Source of the DNA: Flavobacteriaceae bacterium
GTDB taxonomy: Bacteria; Bacteroidota; Bacteroidia; Flavobacteriales; Flavobacteriaceae
DNA: 40,027 bases
NCBI GenBank assembly: GCA_024763365.1
Contig: JANTFO010000010.1
Span: 1 to 40,027 of the forward strand
Reading direction: 5' to 3'
Shown: positions 31,404 to 40,027 of the stretch, in pieces
How positions within the stretch are numbered: position 1 is the stretch's first letter
How the letters are laid out: the number at the start of each line of letters is the position of its first letter
Program-made: the position numbers and the translations under genes
Notes under the pieces: model-generated
Told to the model about the DNA's origin: nothing
Seen by the model: the letters and a program-made list of their open reading frames with translations, nothing else
Databases searched by the model: none

Positions 31404-32063
31404 TTATTTGTTGTTAAGCCTTATTATAACGTATTGAAGTTGAATGTAAGGTAGAATAAAAGGATTCTCTTCATTCATACTTTCAAATTGATGTTTTTCT
31501 ACAAAATACCCACCTATTTTTAAACCTAATTTATTACCACTTATACCAAAAGCCAATGAATAGGCTCTAAAATCATAACTACCATCTTGACCATAGGCAG
31601 GAATTACTGTATCACCCGTTAATCTAGTGTAGGCAAAATGAGTACTGCTATCCATTAGAGAAAAACCGAGTTGAACAGACAATTCTGTTTCACTTTTCAA
31701 CTCAAAATACTTCTCGGCTTTAAGATGATAATCTACTATTAAAGTTTTAATTGGGTCATTCGAATGGTTCTCTTCAAAATTGTAAGAATCACTATAATAT
31801 AACAAATCATAACGAAAAGATTGCCCCAAACTAAAACGCCAATTGATAGTAGCAGGATTGTAATTTAAAAAGTAGGTTAATGCAGAACCGGATAAGTGTG
31901 CATCAGTATTAGTAACAGGTCTTGTAATATCAGATTTCCAGTTAGGTTTTAGTTCAATAGGTGTAATCCTAAAATCAGGGCCTATATTGACTGTAAATTT
32001 CTCTTGGCTGTATAATAAAGCCGAATATATACAAAAAATACTAAGAAACAAGGTTTTTTTCAT
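31404..32063 (-). CDS. Hypothetical secreted, probable outer-membrane beta-barrel protein
   Basis: Signal peptide MKKTLFLSIFCIYSALLYSQ; alternating hydrophobic/aromatic strands. Confidence 0.5.
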   Translation of the reverse strand: MKKTLFLSIFCIYSALLYSQEKFTVNIGPDFRITPIELKPNWKSDITRPVTNTDAHLSGSALTYFLNYNPATINWRFSLGQSFRYDLLYYSDSYNFEENHSNDPIKTLIVDYHLKAEKYFELKSETELSVQLGFSLMDSSTHFAYTRLTGDTVIPAYGQDGSYDFRAYSLAFGISGNKLGLKIGGYFVEKHQFESMNEENPFILPYIQLQYVIIRLNNK

Positions 32064-32091
32064 AATTTGATAATTAAAAATTATTAGAAAT

Positions 32092-32114
32092 AAGGGAGGC
32101 TTTTAACCTCCCTT
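32092..32114 (-). terminator. Stem-loop after the lipoprotein pseudogene
   Basis: aagggagg/cctccctt stem; weak T tail. Confidence 0.45.
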
Positions 32115-32125
32115 AAAATTAATTT

Positions 32126-33329
32126 TTATGGATATTCAATGACATCCGATAGGTACAAATTAAATTTCATATTTAAGTCGTCTTCTGAATAGTTATGGAT
32201 ATTTGTTTCGTTTGTTTCATCTAAAACTTTGGAATATAAAGATTTATTCCCAAAATAACTGCCATCCGAAGATCTGTATTCAATTTGTTTTGTAGAATTA
32301 GCACCATAATAATTATTGATAGGAAAAAAATCTTTTTTCTTTCCTGTGGGCCATGCGTCCGATTCAAAAATTACATTACAACTTACTATGGGGATAGCGC
32401 TATAGCTCCATTTTTGTAATCTCTCAAACACAAAATCAACAGTTATTTCAGTTTGGTTACTCACTTCACTTCTGCTAAATTTTCTTATTAATATTCCTTG
32501 ATAGCTACTCGTTGTATTAACACCATCTCTTGAGCATTCATTATCGGGGTCACCATATCCGTGACATTCCCCATCTGTATAATACCTATATCCTCTTATT
32601 GCCACTTCAGATTTCCCTGCAGCCCATGATTCATAGTGCTTCTTTATGGCCATTTTATCAATGCTATGTTCATAAATGTCATAATCAATAGGTATTGGAG
32701 TGGGTAATACGGTTTGCAAGGCCATTTCTTCATTAATTGAAATAATCCAAACATCATTTTGTTGCGCAAATGTTTCATCCACAACCTCTTCTATAGGTTG
32801 CAATTCACCGTTAGCATCTTCTTGATAACCCACATATTCATCATCTGGTTCTTCAACAACAAAAGGTACTATTACAGGTTTATCAGGGTTAAAAGAGCGA
32901 TTTAGAAAGTTTTGATATTGGCGGTTAAAATCAGGAATATATAATTGCGGATGCCAAATCAATTCCCTCAATATCTTTAAATGCATTAATTGAGCTTTGT
33001 AAAGTACTAATATCATTTTGATTAATGATGGGTATTCCTCTTTCATTTGATGCTGAAATAATATTACGAATTAAAATAGCACTATCATCATTTCGTGATT
33101 TTAATTGTATCATTGGATAAATTGTTTCTAAAAAATCCCTGTTGTTACTATATTTTGATAATACATTTCCTATAGCTAATAAATGTTTATGGGCATATGC
33201 GACTTGTTCCTCATATGATTTATTTTCAATTTTTTCAGAAGTAGGTTCTGTTGTGTTTATATCATCTCTATGGCAACTACTTAGTAGCAAAGTTATTATA
33301 GATAAAATTAATAAATAATGTGTTTTCAT
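32126..33329 (-). pseudogene. Hypothetical lipoprotein gene interrupted by a frameshift (ORFs 33329-32931 and 33046-32126)
   Basis: ORF 1 has signal/lipobox LLLSSCHRDD and stops at ...DLASAIIYS*; the other frame continues ...QLYIPDFNRQYQNFLNRSFNPDKPVIVPFVVEEPDDEYVGY.... Adding one AT at the short AT tract joins them as ...DLASAIIYIPDFNRQ.... Confidence 0.75.
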
Positions 33330-33461
33330 TGTTTGTTATATTAAAATTGTTAATCTTTTGTTTTGTTTTCCCCAATTATACTTGGGTTTAACACTCTACA
33401 TTTCTGTATTTCAGTTCTTTAAGGCATTAAACTTAACAAACAAATACATAATGAAAATCAT

Positions 33462-33546
33462 TATCTTTGCAAAGCTAAGTCGATGGCTTAGTTACGGAGC
33501 GTCTTCTAAGTGTTACAAATCTTAATGGGGCGCTCTTTTTTGTTTT
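33462..33546 (+). ncRNA. Candidate small RNA with promoter and intrinsic terminator
   Basis: TATCTTTG -7-like element at 33462-33469; hairpin CTAAG-tcgatgg-CTTAG; terminator hairpin GAGCGTCTT...GGGGCGCTC followed by tttttt. No long ORF. Confidence 0.5.
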
Positions 33547-33549
33547 AAG

Positions 33550-33664
33550 GAATTTGTTGCTATGTCATATCTATCCGAATTTAGGTTAAACTTAAATATA
33601 TTACTCATACTCTAAGTATGTTAGTATACTTATTAATATTTAGGTTGGATAGCTATAGCAATTC
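33550..33664. repeat. Long imperfect inverted repeat (MITE-like)
   Basis: Left gaattTGTTGCTATgtcatatCTATCC; right arm reads GAATTGCTATAGCTATCC on the reverse strand; central hairpin TAAGTAT-gttagt-ATACTTA at 33613-33632. Confidence 0.4.
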
Positions 33665-33759
33665 TTTACTCTTTTAAGATATCATTCTTTACTATAACAA
33701 TACTCAAAATTAAATAAAAATTTTTATTTAAAACAAATAAAGTATAAATACTTTACGTA

Positions 33760-33769
33760 GGGGGGGGGG
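33760..33769. repeat. Poly-G tract (G10)
   Basis: tacgtaGGGGGGGGGGtatta read directly from the sequence. Confidence 0.9.
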
Positions 33770-33820
33770 TATTAACTGAATGTCAGTTTATTAATTATAT
33801 ATTTAGTGAATAATAGCTAA

Positions 33821-34032
33821 TTATGTGAATAATTGTATTTTTTTACCCTTTTTAATAAATCGGATTAAAATACTTCTATCTAACCTAATATTCTCGTCAA
33901 CTACTCGCAGAGTATACTCATTTTTAAATTTTTGAATGTATAGACTATTTCTTAAATCAACTTCATCCAATATGCTTTAACGACAATGAGTAAGGCTCCT
34001 TTTATAAGTTGTAGGCTACCATCGAGGAATAA
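33821..34032 (-). pseudogene. Decayed coding remnant containing a YifB-like fragment
   Basis: Minus strand 34026-33973 translates LDGSLQLIKGALLIVVKA versus YifB LDGSLQPIKGALPIAIKA (14/18 identical); then an adjacent frame is open for 51 codons without an ATG (SILDEVDLRNSLYIQKFKNEYTLRVVDENIRLDRSILIRFIKKGKKIQLFT*). Confidence 0.45.
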
Positions 34033-34042
34033 TCTTTTTCAC

Positions 34043-34073
34043 AAAAAAACCCGCAGCTTAAAAATTGCGGGTT
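34043..34073 (-). terminator. Intrinsic terminator of the PpiD-like gene
   Basis: aacccgca/tgcgggtt stem with T run on the minus strand. Confidence 0.85.
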
Positions 34074-34100
34074 AGTCAATATATGATAAAAATCTATTTC

Positions 34101-36218
34101 TTAATATCGGTAATCCTCTACCGCTGAAGCTTCTTTTAAAGCATTGAAGATAGTCGTATTGTCTTTTCTTAAATTTTTAGAAAGTTGTGCTCTAAATGGC
34201 TCATAAGATTCCATTTCTGCAGGAACTTTTTTACTCAGTAATTCTATGGCATAAACGCCATTATTACCCACGACACCTTTGATGATATCTCCTTTTTTCA
34301 TGGCGAGCATAGCGCCCGCAACTGCTTTTTCACGTCCTACTGAAGTAGAAGGATTGTTGTAGCTTATTTCTCCGGTAGTCAATACTCTTACCTCATTGGC
34401 ATCTGCAATACTGCTTAAATCACCATCTTTCATTTTATCACTAAGCATTTTGGCTTTTTTCTCCTTGATAATTATAGGTTTTACAAGCATTTTGGCGCTT
34501 TTTACAGTTTGCAAACCTTCAGCTTCTTTTTCGGTCAACTGAGCTACCACATAAGCTTTATCAATATCAAAACGTTTAGAATCACCTACACTGACATTAT
34601 CTTCAAAGGTCCAATACACGATATTGGCATTATTACCAGCCAAACCGGGAATTCTATCATCTTGTTTTTTAAGTTTCTGAGCATTCTTTACCTCATAATT
34701 TTTTTCTTTGGCCAATTCCGTAAAATCAGTACCTTTAGAAAGCTCCGCTGCAAAACTTTCTGCCTCAACAAATACTTTATTTTCTGTTGTTTCAGAAGGA
34801 ACGATAGCTTTAGTAATACTAGCTAATTTAATAGCCGGATCTGATTTTGTGTCAAATATTTTGATAATATGGTAACCAAAATCGGTTTCTACCATACCAA
34901 TGTCTCCTTTTTTGTGAGAGAATACCCAGTCGTTGAAAGCTGGCACCATTTGACCTTCTTTAAACCAACCGAGGTCACCTCCTTTGCTTGCACTTGGCCC
35001 GTCAGAGCTCAATTTGGCTTCGGTTGCAAAGTCTGTTCCGCTCTTTTTCATTCTCTTTAAGATTTGATTAGCTCTCGCTTCTGCCTCTTCTTTGGTGCGT
35101 TTTACATCGGGATTTGCTCTTACAGCTCCTTCATAAGCTACTAGAATATGACTGGCTTTAACAGATGGCACTTCTGTATTTTCAATAATCTTAGAGAGTT
35201 TGATGTATTCACCATCTTCATAAGGTCCATAAATGCTATTGACCGGCAAACTAAACAAGCTATCTGCCAATTGTGTATTAAGATTATTTTTGAATACGTA
35301 ACTATCATTAAATGGCGTATCAGAATTTTCTGCGAGAAAATTTTGATAATCTGTTGTATTTTTTAATCCTTCAATTTTAATATTGGCTTTGGCTACGCTA
35401 CTATATTCTTCACGATCATCAATAAGACTTATCAAGCTTTCTTTAATCTCATTTTTGTCTTCTTCTGAGGCTGCCAAATCAAATTTTACATAGCGGATAC
35501 TTCTGGAAGCTTCCACCTGAAAATCTTTTTTATGTTCGTTGATATAAGCTTGTATATCACTATCACTTACATTAACTATACTATCAGGAATACTTTGGAA
35601 GGGTAAGAAAACGTATTTACCGGAAACTAAGGTATTGTTAAGTTCATAATTTCTTTTTCCTTCATCAAGAGAAACATCAATACCGGATTTTACCAAATTT
35701 AAATAGGCTTCTCTTTCAAGGCTTTGCTTGATACTACGCTCATAATCCAACCAACTTTGCCAACGGGTTTTACCATTTTCCGTTTTGTCTGCTTGCAGAT
35801 CAGCGATAAATGCTTTTAAGCTTTCTTCATCAAAAAGACCTGCCTCATTTTGGAATTGAGGATTACTTTTTATTGAATTGTCATTGATCAAAAATTCCCA
35901 AATATCTTTCTCACCAACTACGATACCTGCTTTTTTTAATTGGGTTTCGTATACTTTTTCTTGCATCATATTATTCCAAACTTCTTTGGAAGCTTGTGAA
36001 TCGTTGATATTATTTCTGCCGGCTTTGTAATTCTTAACCTGATTGACAAATTCTTCTCTACTTATTTGTTCTCCATTGACACTACCAACAAAATTCACTT
36101 TATCGGATTTGAAAAAATTCATAATGTCTTTAGGGCTTGCTACAAAGGCAAACAATGCCATACCAATAATAAGTATAAGGAATAATGATTTGTCTCTAAT
36201 GGTTGATAAAATGGCCAT
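34101..36218 (-). CDS. SurA N-terminal/PpiD-like peptidyl-prolyl cis-trans isomerase, membrane anchored
   Basis: N-terminal TM MAILSTIRDKSLFLILIIGMALFAFV; parvulin domain KASHILVAYEG...ARANQILKRMKKSGTDFATEAKLSSDGPSASKGGDLGWFKEGQMVPAFNDWVFSHKKGDIGMVETDFGYHIIKI. Start at MAIL preferred. Confidence 0.92.
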   Translation of the reverse strand: MAILSTIRDKSLFLILIIGMALFAFVASPKDIMNFFKSDKVNFVGSVNGEQISREEFVNQVKNYKAGRNNINDSQASKEVWNNMMQEKVYETQLKKAGIVVGEKDIWEFLINDNSIKSNPQFQNEAGLFDEESLKAFIADLQADKTENGKTRWQSWLDYERSIKQSLEREAYLNLVKSGIDVSLDEGKRNYELNNTLVSGKYVFLPFQSIPDSIVNVSDSDIQAYINEHKKDFQVEASRSIRYVKFDLAASEEDKNEIKESLISLIDDREEYSSVAKANIKIEGLKNTTDYQNFLAENSDTPFNDSYVFKNNLNTQLADSLFSLPVNSIYGPYEDGEYIKLSKIIENTEVPSVKASHILVAYEGAVRANPDVKRTKEEAEARANQILKRMKKSGTDFATEAKLSSDGPSASKGGDLGWFKEGQMVPAFNDWVFSHKKGDIGMVETDFGYHIIKIFDTKSDPAIKLASITKAIVPSETTENKVFVEAESFAAELSKGTDFTELAKEKNYEVKNAQKLKKQDDRIPGLAGNNANIVYWTFEDNVSVGDSKRFDIDKAYVVAQLTEKEAEGLQTVKSAKMLVKPIIIKEKKAKMLSDKMKDGDLSSIADANEVRVLTTGEISYNNPSTSVGREKAVAGAMLAMKKGDIIKGVVGNNGVYAIELLSKKVPAEMESYEPFRAQLSKNLRKDNTTIFNALKEASAVEDYRY

Positions 36219-36357
36219 ATTCTCTTTTTTAAAAATTAGTGTGCAAAAATACAATTATCTGTTTAATAATACAATAGAATAATCATAGTTATTTGGATAG
36301 AGTCATTGGTGCTTACTATCCTTCTCCCCATATTTCTGGTTTGTAATTTGTGCTACT

Positions 36358-36918
36358 CTATTCAACAACATTGAAAGTACCTCTATTATCAGTGGCACTC
36401 CATCGGGATAAATCCTCATTGGATTCAAAGGCCGTACCATAAAGCGTATCATGGGGCGTCATGAAAATGAATTTTTTTTCAGAAATAAAGTAGTGTTCGT
36501 TTTGATCCCAGTAAAGCTGTTCTGTCCGTAGGATATAATTTGACGCATGATTGTGAACTATCACATTTCCTTTGATCTCCGAGATATTAGTTTTGGTGTA
36601 ATTGATGGCATAATTTCCACTGATCGTGGTAGAATCTGTTTCTTTGTCAATCTTTATTATTTTGATCCCTTGCGGAAATTCTGTATAAGGATGCTCCTCT
36701 CTATTACTAAAATCGAGGAAAAGAGGACTTATAAGTTTGGTTGTAACCCTTCCGGAATCCATGTAAACAGTATAGATTTTTTCAGAAACACCTATTGGTA
36801 AGTTTTTATCGGCAAGATAGTCTCTTACTTTTTTGATGTCATTGGTACATGAAAAAAACAGCGTTGCCAAAAGAATGACAACACTGCTAGATTTTATTTT
36901 TTGTGATATATGAATCAC
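36358..36918 (-). CDS. LPS export ABC transporter periplasmic protein LptC-like
   Basis: Lipobox LFFSCTND; short beta-rich LptC-like pattern (GVSEKIYTVYMDSGRVTTKLISPLFLDFSN..YTEFPQGIKI); neighbours fit. Confidence 0.75.
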   Translation of the reverse strand: MIHISQKIKSSSVVILLATLFFSCTNDIKKVRDYLADKNLPIGVSEKIYTVYMDSGRVTTKLISPLFLDFSNREEHPYTEFPQGIKIIKIDKETDSTTISGNYAINYTKTNISEIKGNVIVHNHASNYILRTEQLYWDQNEHYFISEKKFIFMTPHDTLYGTAFESNEDLSRWSATDNRGTFNVVE

Positions 36919-36936
36919 AGTTTATTTTTAAAAATT

Positions 36937-38313
36937 TTAAGGAATTCTAACCGTTTCTCCTATCCAACATCCTAATTTAATAGGAGAGCCTGATTGTAAA
37001 CCTTTATTAAATACATCTTCTGTGGAAGGTACTTTAGAAGCATAAGAATTGATATATCTTTGAGCCAATGATGATATACTTGGATCAATCGCTTTAGCTT
37101 TACGAGCTTTGTTTAAAGCAGCTTGATAAACCATACGTTGGGTAAATGTATCTCCACCTGAACAAGATTTAGCACTTTTGGCATACATATCAGCTACTAA
37201 AAGGTATGCTCTACCTAAACTAGGCCTTGCTTCTAAAGCTCTGTAAGCATAACTTCTGGCTTCACCATAGCGTCCTTTGTCTTTCATCATCTTAGAGATG
37301 TTATACAAATAATTTGCTTTTTTGTAATTATCCGTTTCTAAATCTACTGCCCGCTTAAAGTACTCTAATGCTTTGGCATCATTGTCTTTTTTCATTTGCA
37401 TACCCGCATAGAACACATAGGCATCTGATGATGGGTCAGCATTTACATAGGTTTCAACCATTTTGTCATAAAAAGCACCACTCGTACAGCCTTTATTGTA
37501 TAACCTGGACACACTACGTTTTAACCAAACCTTATCGGTTTTCATACTTTCAAAATCTTCTTGATAAAGTGGTAATAAACGGTCACAAGTAGCGTACTTT
37601 TCTAATTTAACACTTAATCCGTCTTCTATCTTACCTAAACCTTTTAAATTGGTGCTGTATGCTTTTTGTAAATATGCTTCACGCTTGGTCAATTCTTGTC
37701 CGGATTCTTCTTTTTCACGAATCTTATCCAATTCTTGAGAATATTTATCGATTTTAGCATTAGCTACATCTACCAAATTATCAAACATGTCAAAGACCTT
37801 TTGAATATTAGTATCTTTATTTCTCTCTATGATACCATCAAAGTATATAAATATAGCTTTTAAACCTAAACTGGTAGGATCATTATCATAAGAGTTTTGT
37901 AGTAAGCCAAAAACCTTCTCTTCAGTACCACCGTTTTCATGACAAAACATAGCGTAATCATTATAAACATCACCGGGAGATTCATCAGGGTAGTACTCCA
38001 ATCTTTGTTTGTATACCTTTTGAAGGAGTTCTTTAGCAGCTTGTTTATCAGCACCAGTAGCTTTTTTATACCTATCTTCGACTATTTTTACACCCATTTG
38101 GTAAATGCCAATAGACAAATCGGGACAGTTCTCAAATGTCCACAACCAATTTTCATAAGCTCTATCGTAGTTTTTTGATTTGTAATCCGGTAGAAACATA
38201 TTGTATTTCAGATTACATTCTTCTTTACTCTGAGCTTTAGCTTCCGTATAACTAAAAAGCAAGAATAAGCTTACTAAAGTAGCAACTAACCTCGTGTTCA
38301 TAAATGATTTCAT
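36937..38313 (-). CDS. Tetratricopeptide repeat protein
   Basis: Signal peptide; TPR-like helices (AYENWLWTFENCP, ALEYFKRAVDLETDNYKKANYLYNISKMMKDKGRYGEARSYAYRALEARPSLGRAYLLVADMY). Confidence 0.75.
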   Translation of the reverse strand: MKSFMNTRLVATLVSLFLLFSYTEAKAQSKEECNLKYNMFLPDYKSKNYDRAYENWLWTFENCPDLSIGIYQMGVKIVEDRYKKATGADKQAAKELLQKVYKQRLEYYPDESPGDVYNDYAMFCHENGGTEEKVFGLLQNSYDNDPTSLGLKAIFIYFDGIIERNKDTNIQKVFDMFDNLVDVANAKIDKYSQELDKIREKEESGQELTKREAYLQKAYSTNLKGLGKIEDGLSVKLEKYATCDRLLPLYQEDFESMKTDKVWLKRSVSRLYNKGCTSGAFYDKMVETYVNADPSSDAYVFYAGMQMKKDNDAKALEYFKRAVDLETDNYKKANYLYNISKMMKDKGRYGEARSYAYRALEARPSLGRAYLLVADMYAKSAKSCSGGDTFTQRMVYQAALNKARKAKAIDPSISSLAQRYINSYASKVPSTEDVFNKGLQSGSPIKLGCWIGETVRIP

Positions 38314-38329
38314 CTTTTCAGGTTTTATA

Positions 38330-39622
38330 TTAATTAATTTTACGTTTAATAAACCATTTGTCGGCTAGGGATAAAGAGAGGCGCAAGTTAAAATAATTTT
38401 CTTGAATAAGACCGTCCGTTTTTTCACCTCTTTTCCCATATTCCACTCCCAAGTTTACTTGAGACAATTGATTCTTCATCGGTAAGCTTAAACCAAAAGA
38501 TATGCCAAAGTCATTTAAGGGGGTATATTCTGTACTCGTTTCATCTACTTTTACAAGCAATCCGGTGTTTTCAAAACGCAATCCCATTCTATATGTGATA
38601 CGTTCCCAGTAACTTGTGATAGAGTATTTTTTGGGTGTCCAGTAACCTCCTAATACATATTTTGAATAAGTATCGTACTGTACTTTGCCGGCATTATAGG
38701 ATAGCCCAAGGTCAAAATCTAAGGCTGCTTGTGTTTCGTATTGAGTGCCTATATACCATTTGTCTTTTTTACCTATACCAATTGCAAATGTAGATTGCGC
38801 CGGATGTTTTATTTTACCTGAAATATCTTCCTTAGCCAATAAAGTGTCTATGGGAACTTCAACACCTTGCCCGTAAGTAAATGAATAAAGATACTCTTTC
38901 AGATTAGTAGATGATTCATTTTCAAGGCTATAGGTTACTCCTGCATTTAAATATACCTCTTCTGATAGATCATAGTTATACTGAGCTCCCAATATGAAAT
39001 TATCAGATGTAATATCCAAACTATGCTTATAACGAGAGTTGAGTGTGGTTTCAGTACTACTAAATAATGCGCTGTTATTTACTTGTCCAAATAAATATTC
39101 CCATTGAAGCCCTAATGTAAGCCCTTTGGCCACTTCATAACCGGCTCCTATAAAAAATCGATTGGTACCTCCCGAACCTTCAAAATGAGTTAAATCAATA
39201 ATATTATTATTTTCATCAAGATTTTCTGATATAATGGAATAGCCTACACTGGTATTGGGTTGTAAACCGGCCATTAAACCAGCTTTTTTAGCTATAGGAA
39301 TACCAAGACCTAACGATCCTAAACTGGTATAATTATTCTTTTGCTTGTCACTCTCATTGCTTAGGCTAAAGAACTTTGTACCACCTGATACAGAAAAAAC
39401 AGTAAATTCCAATGCGCTTGCTGCTGCCGGATTTTGAAAATTTATCTCGTTAGTATAATTCGTAGCGGTATTCAATCCACCCATATTATTTGCATTAATG
39501 GAAGACCGGCTATTTTGATTTCCGATTCCAAAATATGAGTATGGTGAAATGTTGTCTATAGTTTGAGCAAAGCCTGTATAAAGAAAACTGCTCAATAATA
39601 AAAATAAGAATTTTTTATTCAT
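38330..39622 (-). CDS. Outer membrane beta-barrel protein
   Basis: Signal peptide; SPYSYFGIGNQ...NAAAASALEF-like start and repeated amphipathic strands; between coaX and the TPR gene. Confidence 0.65.
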   Translation of the reverse strand: MNKKFLFLLLSSFLYTGFAQTIDNISPYSYFGIGNQNSRSSINANNMGGLNTATNYTNEINFQNPAAASALEFTVFSVSGGTKFFSLSNESDKQKNNYTSLGSLGLGIPIAKKAGLMAGLQPNTSVGYSIISENLDENNNIIDLTHFEGSGGTNRFFIGAGYEVAKGLTLGLQWEYLFGQVNNSALFSSTETTLNSRYKHSLDITSDNFILGAQYNYDLSEEVYLNAGVTYSLENESSTNLKEYLYSFTYGQGVEVPIDTLLAKEDISGKIKHPAQSTFAIGIGKKDKWYIGTQYETQAALDFDLGLSYNAGKVQYDTYSKYVLGGYWTPKKYSITSYWERITYRMGLRFENTGLLVKVDETSTEYTPLNDFGISFGLSLPMKNQLSQVNLGVEYGKRGEKTDGLIQENYFNLRLSLSLADKWFIKRKIN

Positions 39623-40027
39623 CTGTGTTTTGTTTCAGAATGTAGTAAAGTCCTTCCATCAGAAAATAAGGACGGACAAAAATGCTACTTTTTATTTGTT
39701 TTGCCAAGTAGTCTGCATCTCCACCTGTTAAAACAACTGTTAATTTTCCAAATTCATTATCATATTGGTGAATAATACCCGCTATCTCTTTCAGAATACC
39801 ATTGATTACACCAGAATGGATTGATTCAATTGTATTTTTACCAATAAATGAATCAGGTTTTTTGGTCTCTAACAAAGGTAAATTAGCTGTATAATCATGT
39901 AGCGCTTTATAGCGACTTCTAATCCCCGGGGCGATGGCCCCACCCAAATACGCTGCTTGTTTATTGATAAAATCATAGGTTATACATGTTCCGGCGTCAA
40001 TAACCAGGCAATTCTGCCCTTCAAAAT
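39615..40027 (-). CDS. coaX: Type III pantothenate kinase, 5' truncated by window edge
   Basis: Frame open to the window end: ...NCLVIDAGTCITYDFINKQAAYLGGAIAPGIRSRYKALHDYTANLPLL...VLTGGDADYLA. Confidence 0.92.
   Translation of the reverse strand, partial: FEGQNCLVIDAGTCITYDFINKQAAYLGGAIAPGIRSRYKALHDYTANLPLLETKKPDSFIGKNTIESIHSGVINGILKEIAGIIHQYDNEFGKLTVVLTGGDADYLAKQIKSSIFVRPYFLMEGLYYILKQNTDE

Noticed and set aside
32931-33046. ORF 32126-33046 as an independent gene starting at MKEEYPSLIKMILVLYKAQ
   Set aside because: Its N-terminal part overlaps the upstream lipoprotein ORF in another frame; it reads better as the frameshifted continuation.
34509-34826. 105-aa plus-strand ORF inside the PpiD-like gene
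   Set aside because: Antisense to a well-supported CDS, no recognisable domain.

Overview
AT-rich Bacteroidota (Flavobacteriia-like) chromosomal window, mostly housekeeping genes: partial mobA-like, yraN, ruvB, sdhBAC, a porin-like protein, fbp, aspartate kinase, a TonB-dependent receptor, atpD-atpC, an S8 peptidase, an MBL hydrolase, folB, ribF, prs, rplY, clpP-clpX, an M48 peptidase, yifB, a PpiD-like chaperone, lptC-like, a TPR protein, an OMP and partial coaX, plus tRNA-Cys, tRNA-Leu and tRNA-Phe. Four places stand out. (1) The 3' end of tRNA-Phe, its terminator and the 5' part of a small GIY-YIG nuclease gene are tandemly duplicated with a 368-bp period; the second tRNA end has a palindrome in the T-arm and the second nuclease copy is truncated. 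(2) A metal-uptake operon has a soluble DtxR, a membrane-anchored DtxR-FeoA fusion, a separate FeoB G-protein with an N-terminal CxxCxxHH, and a separate FeoB permease with altered signature motifs; two operator-like repeats overlap a candidate promoter. (3) A 750-bp gap at 33.3-34.1 kb holds a candidate small RNA, a long dyad, a G10 tract and a decayed YifB-like fragment. (4) A lipoprotein gene next to it is frameshifted at a short AT tract. All calls come from reading the sequence and the ORF track; no searches were run.
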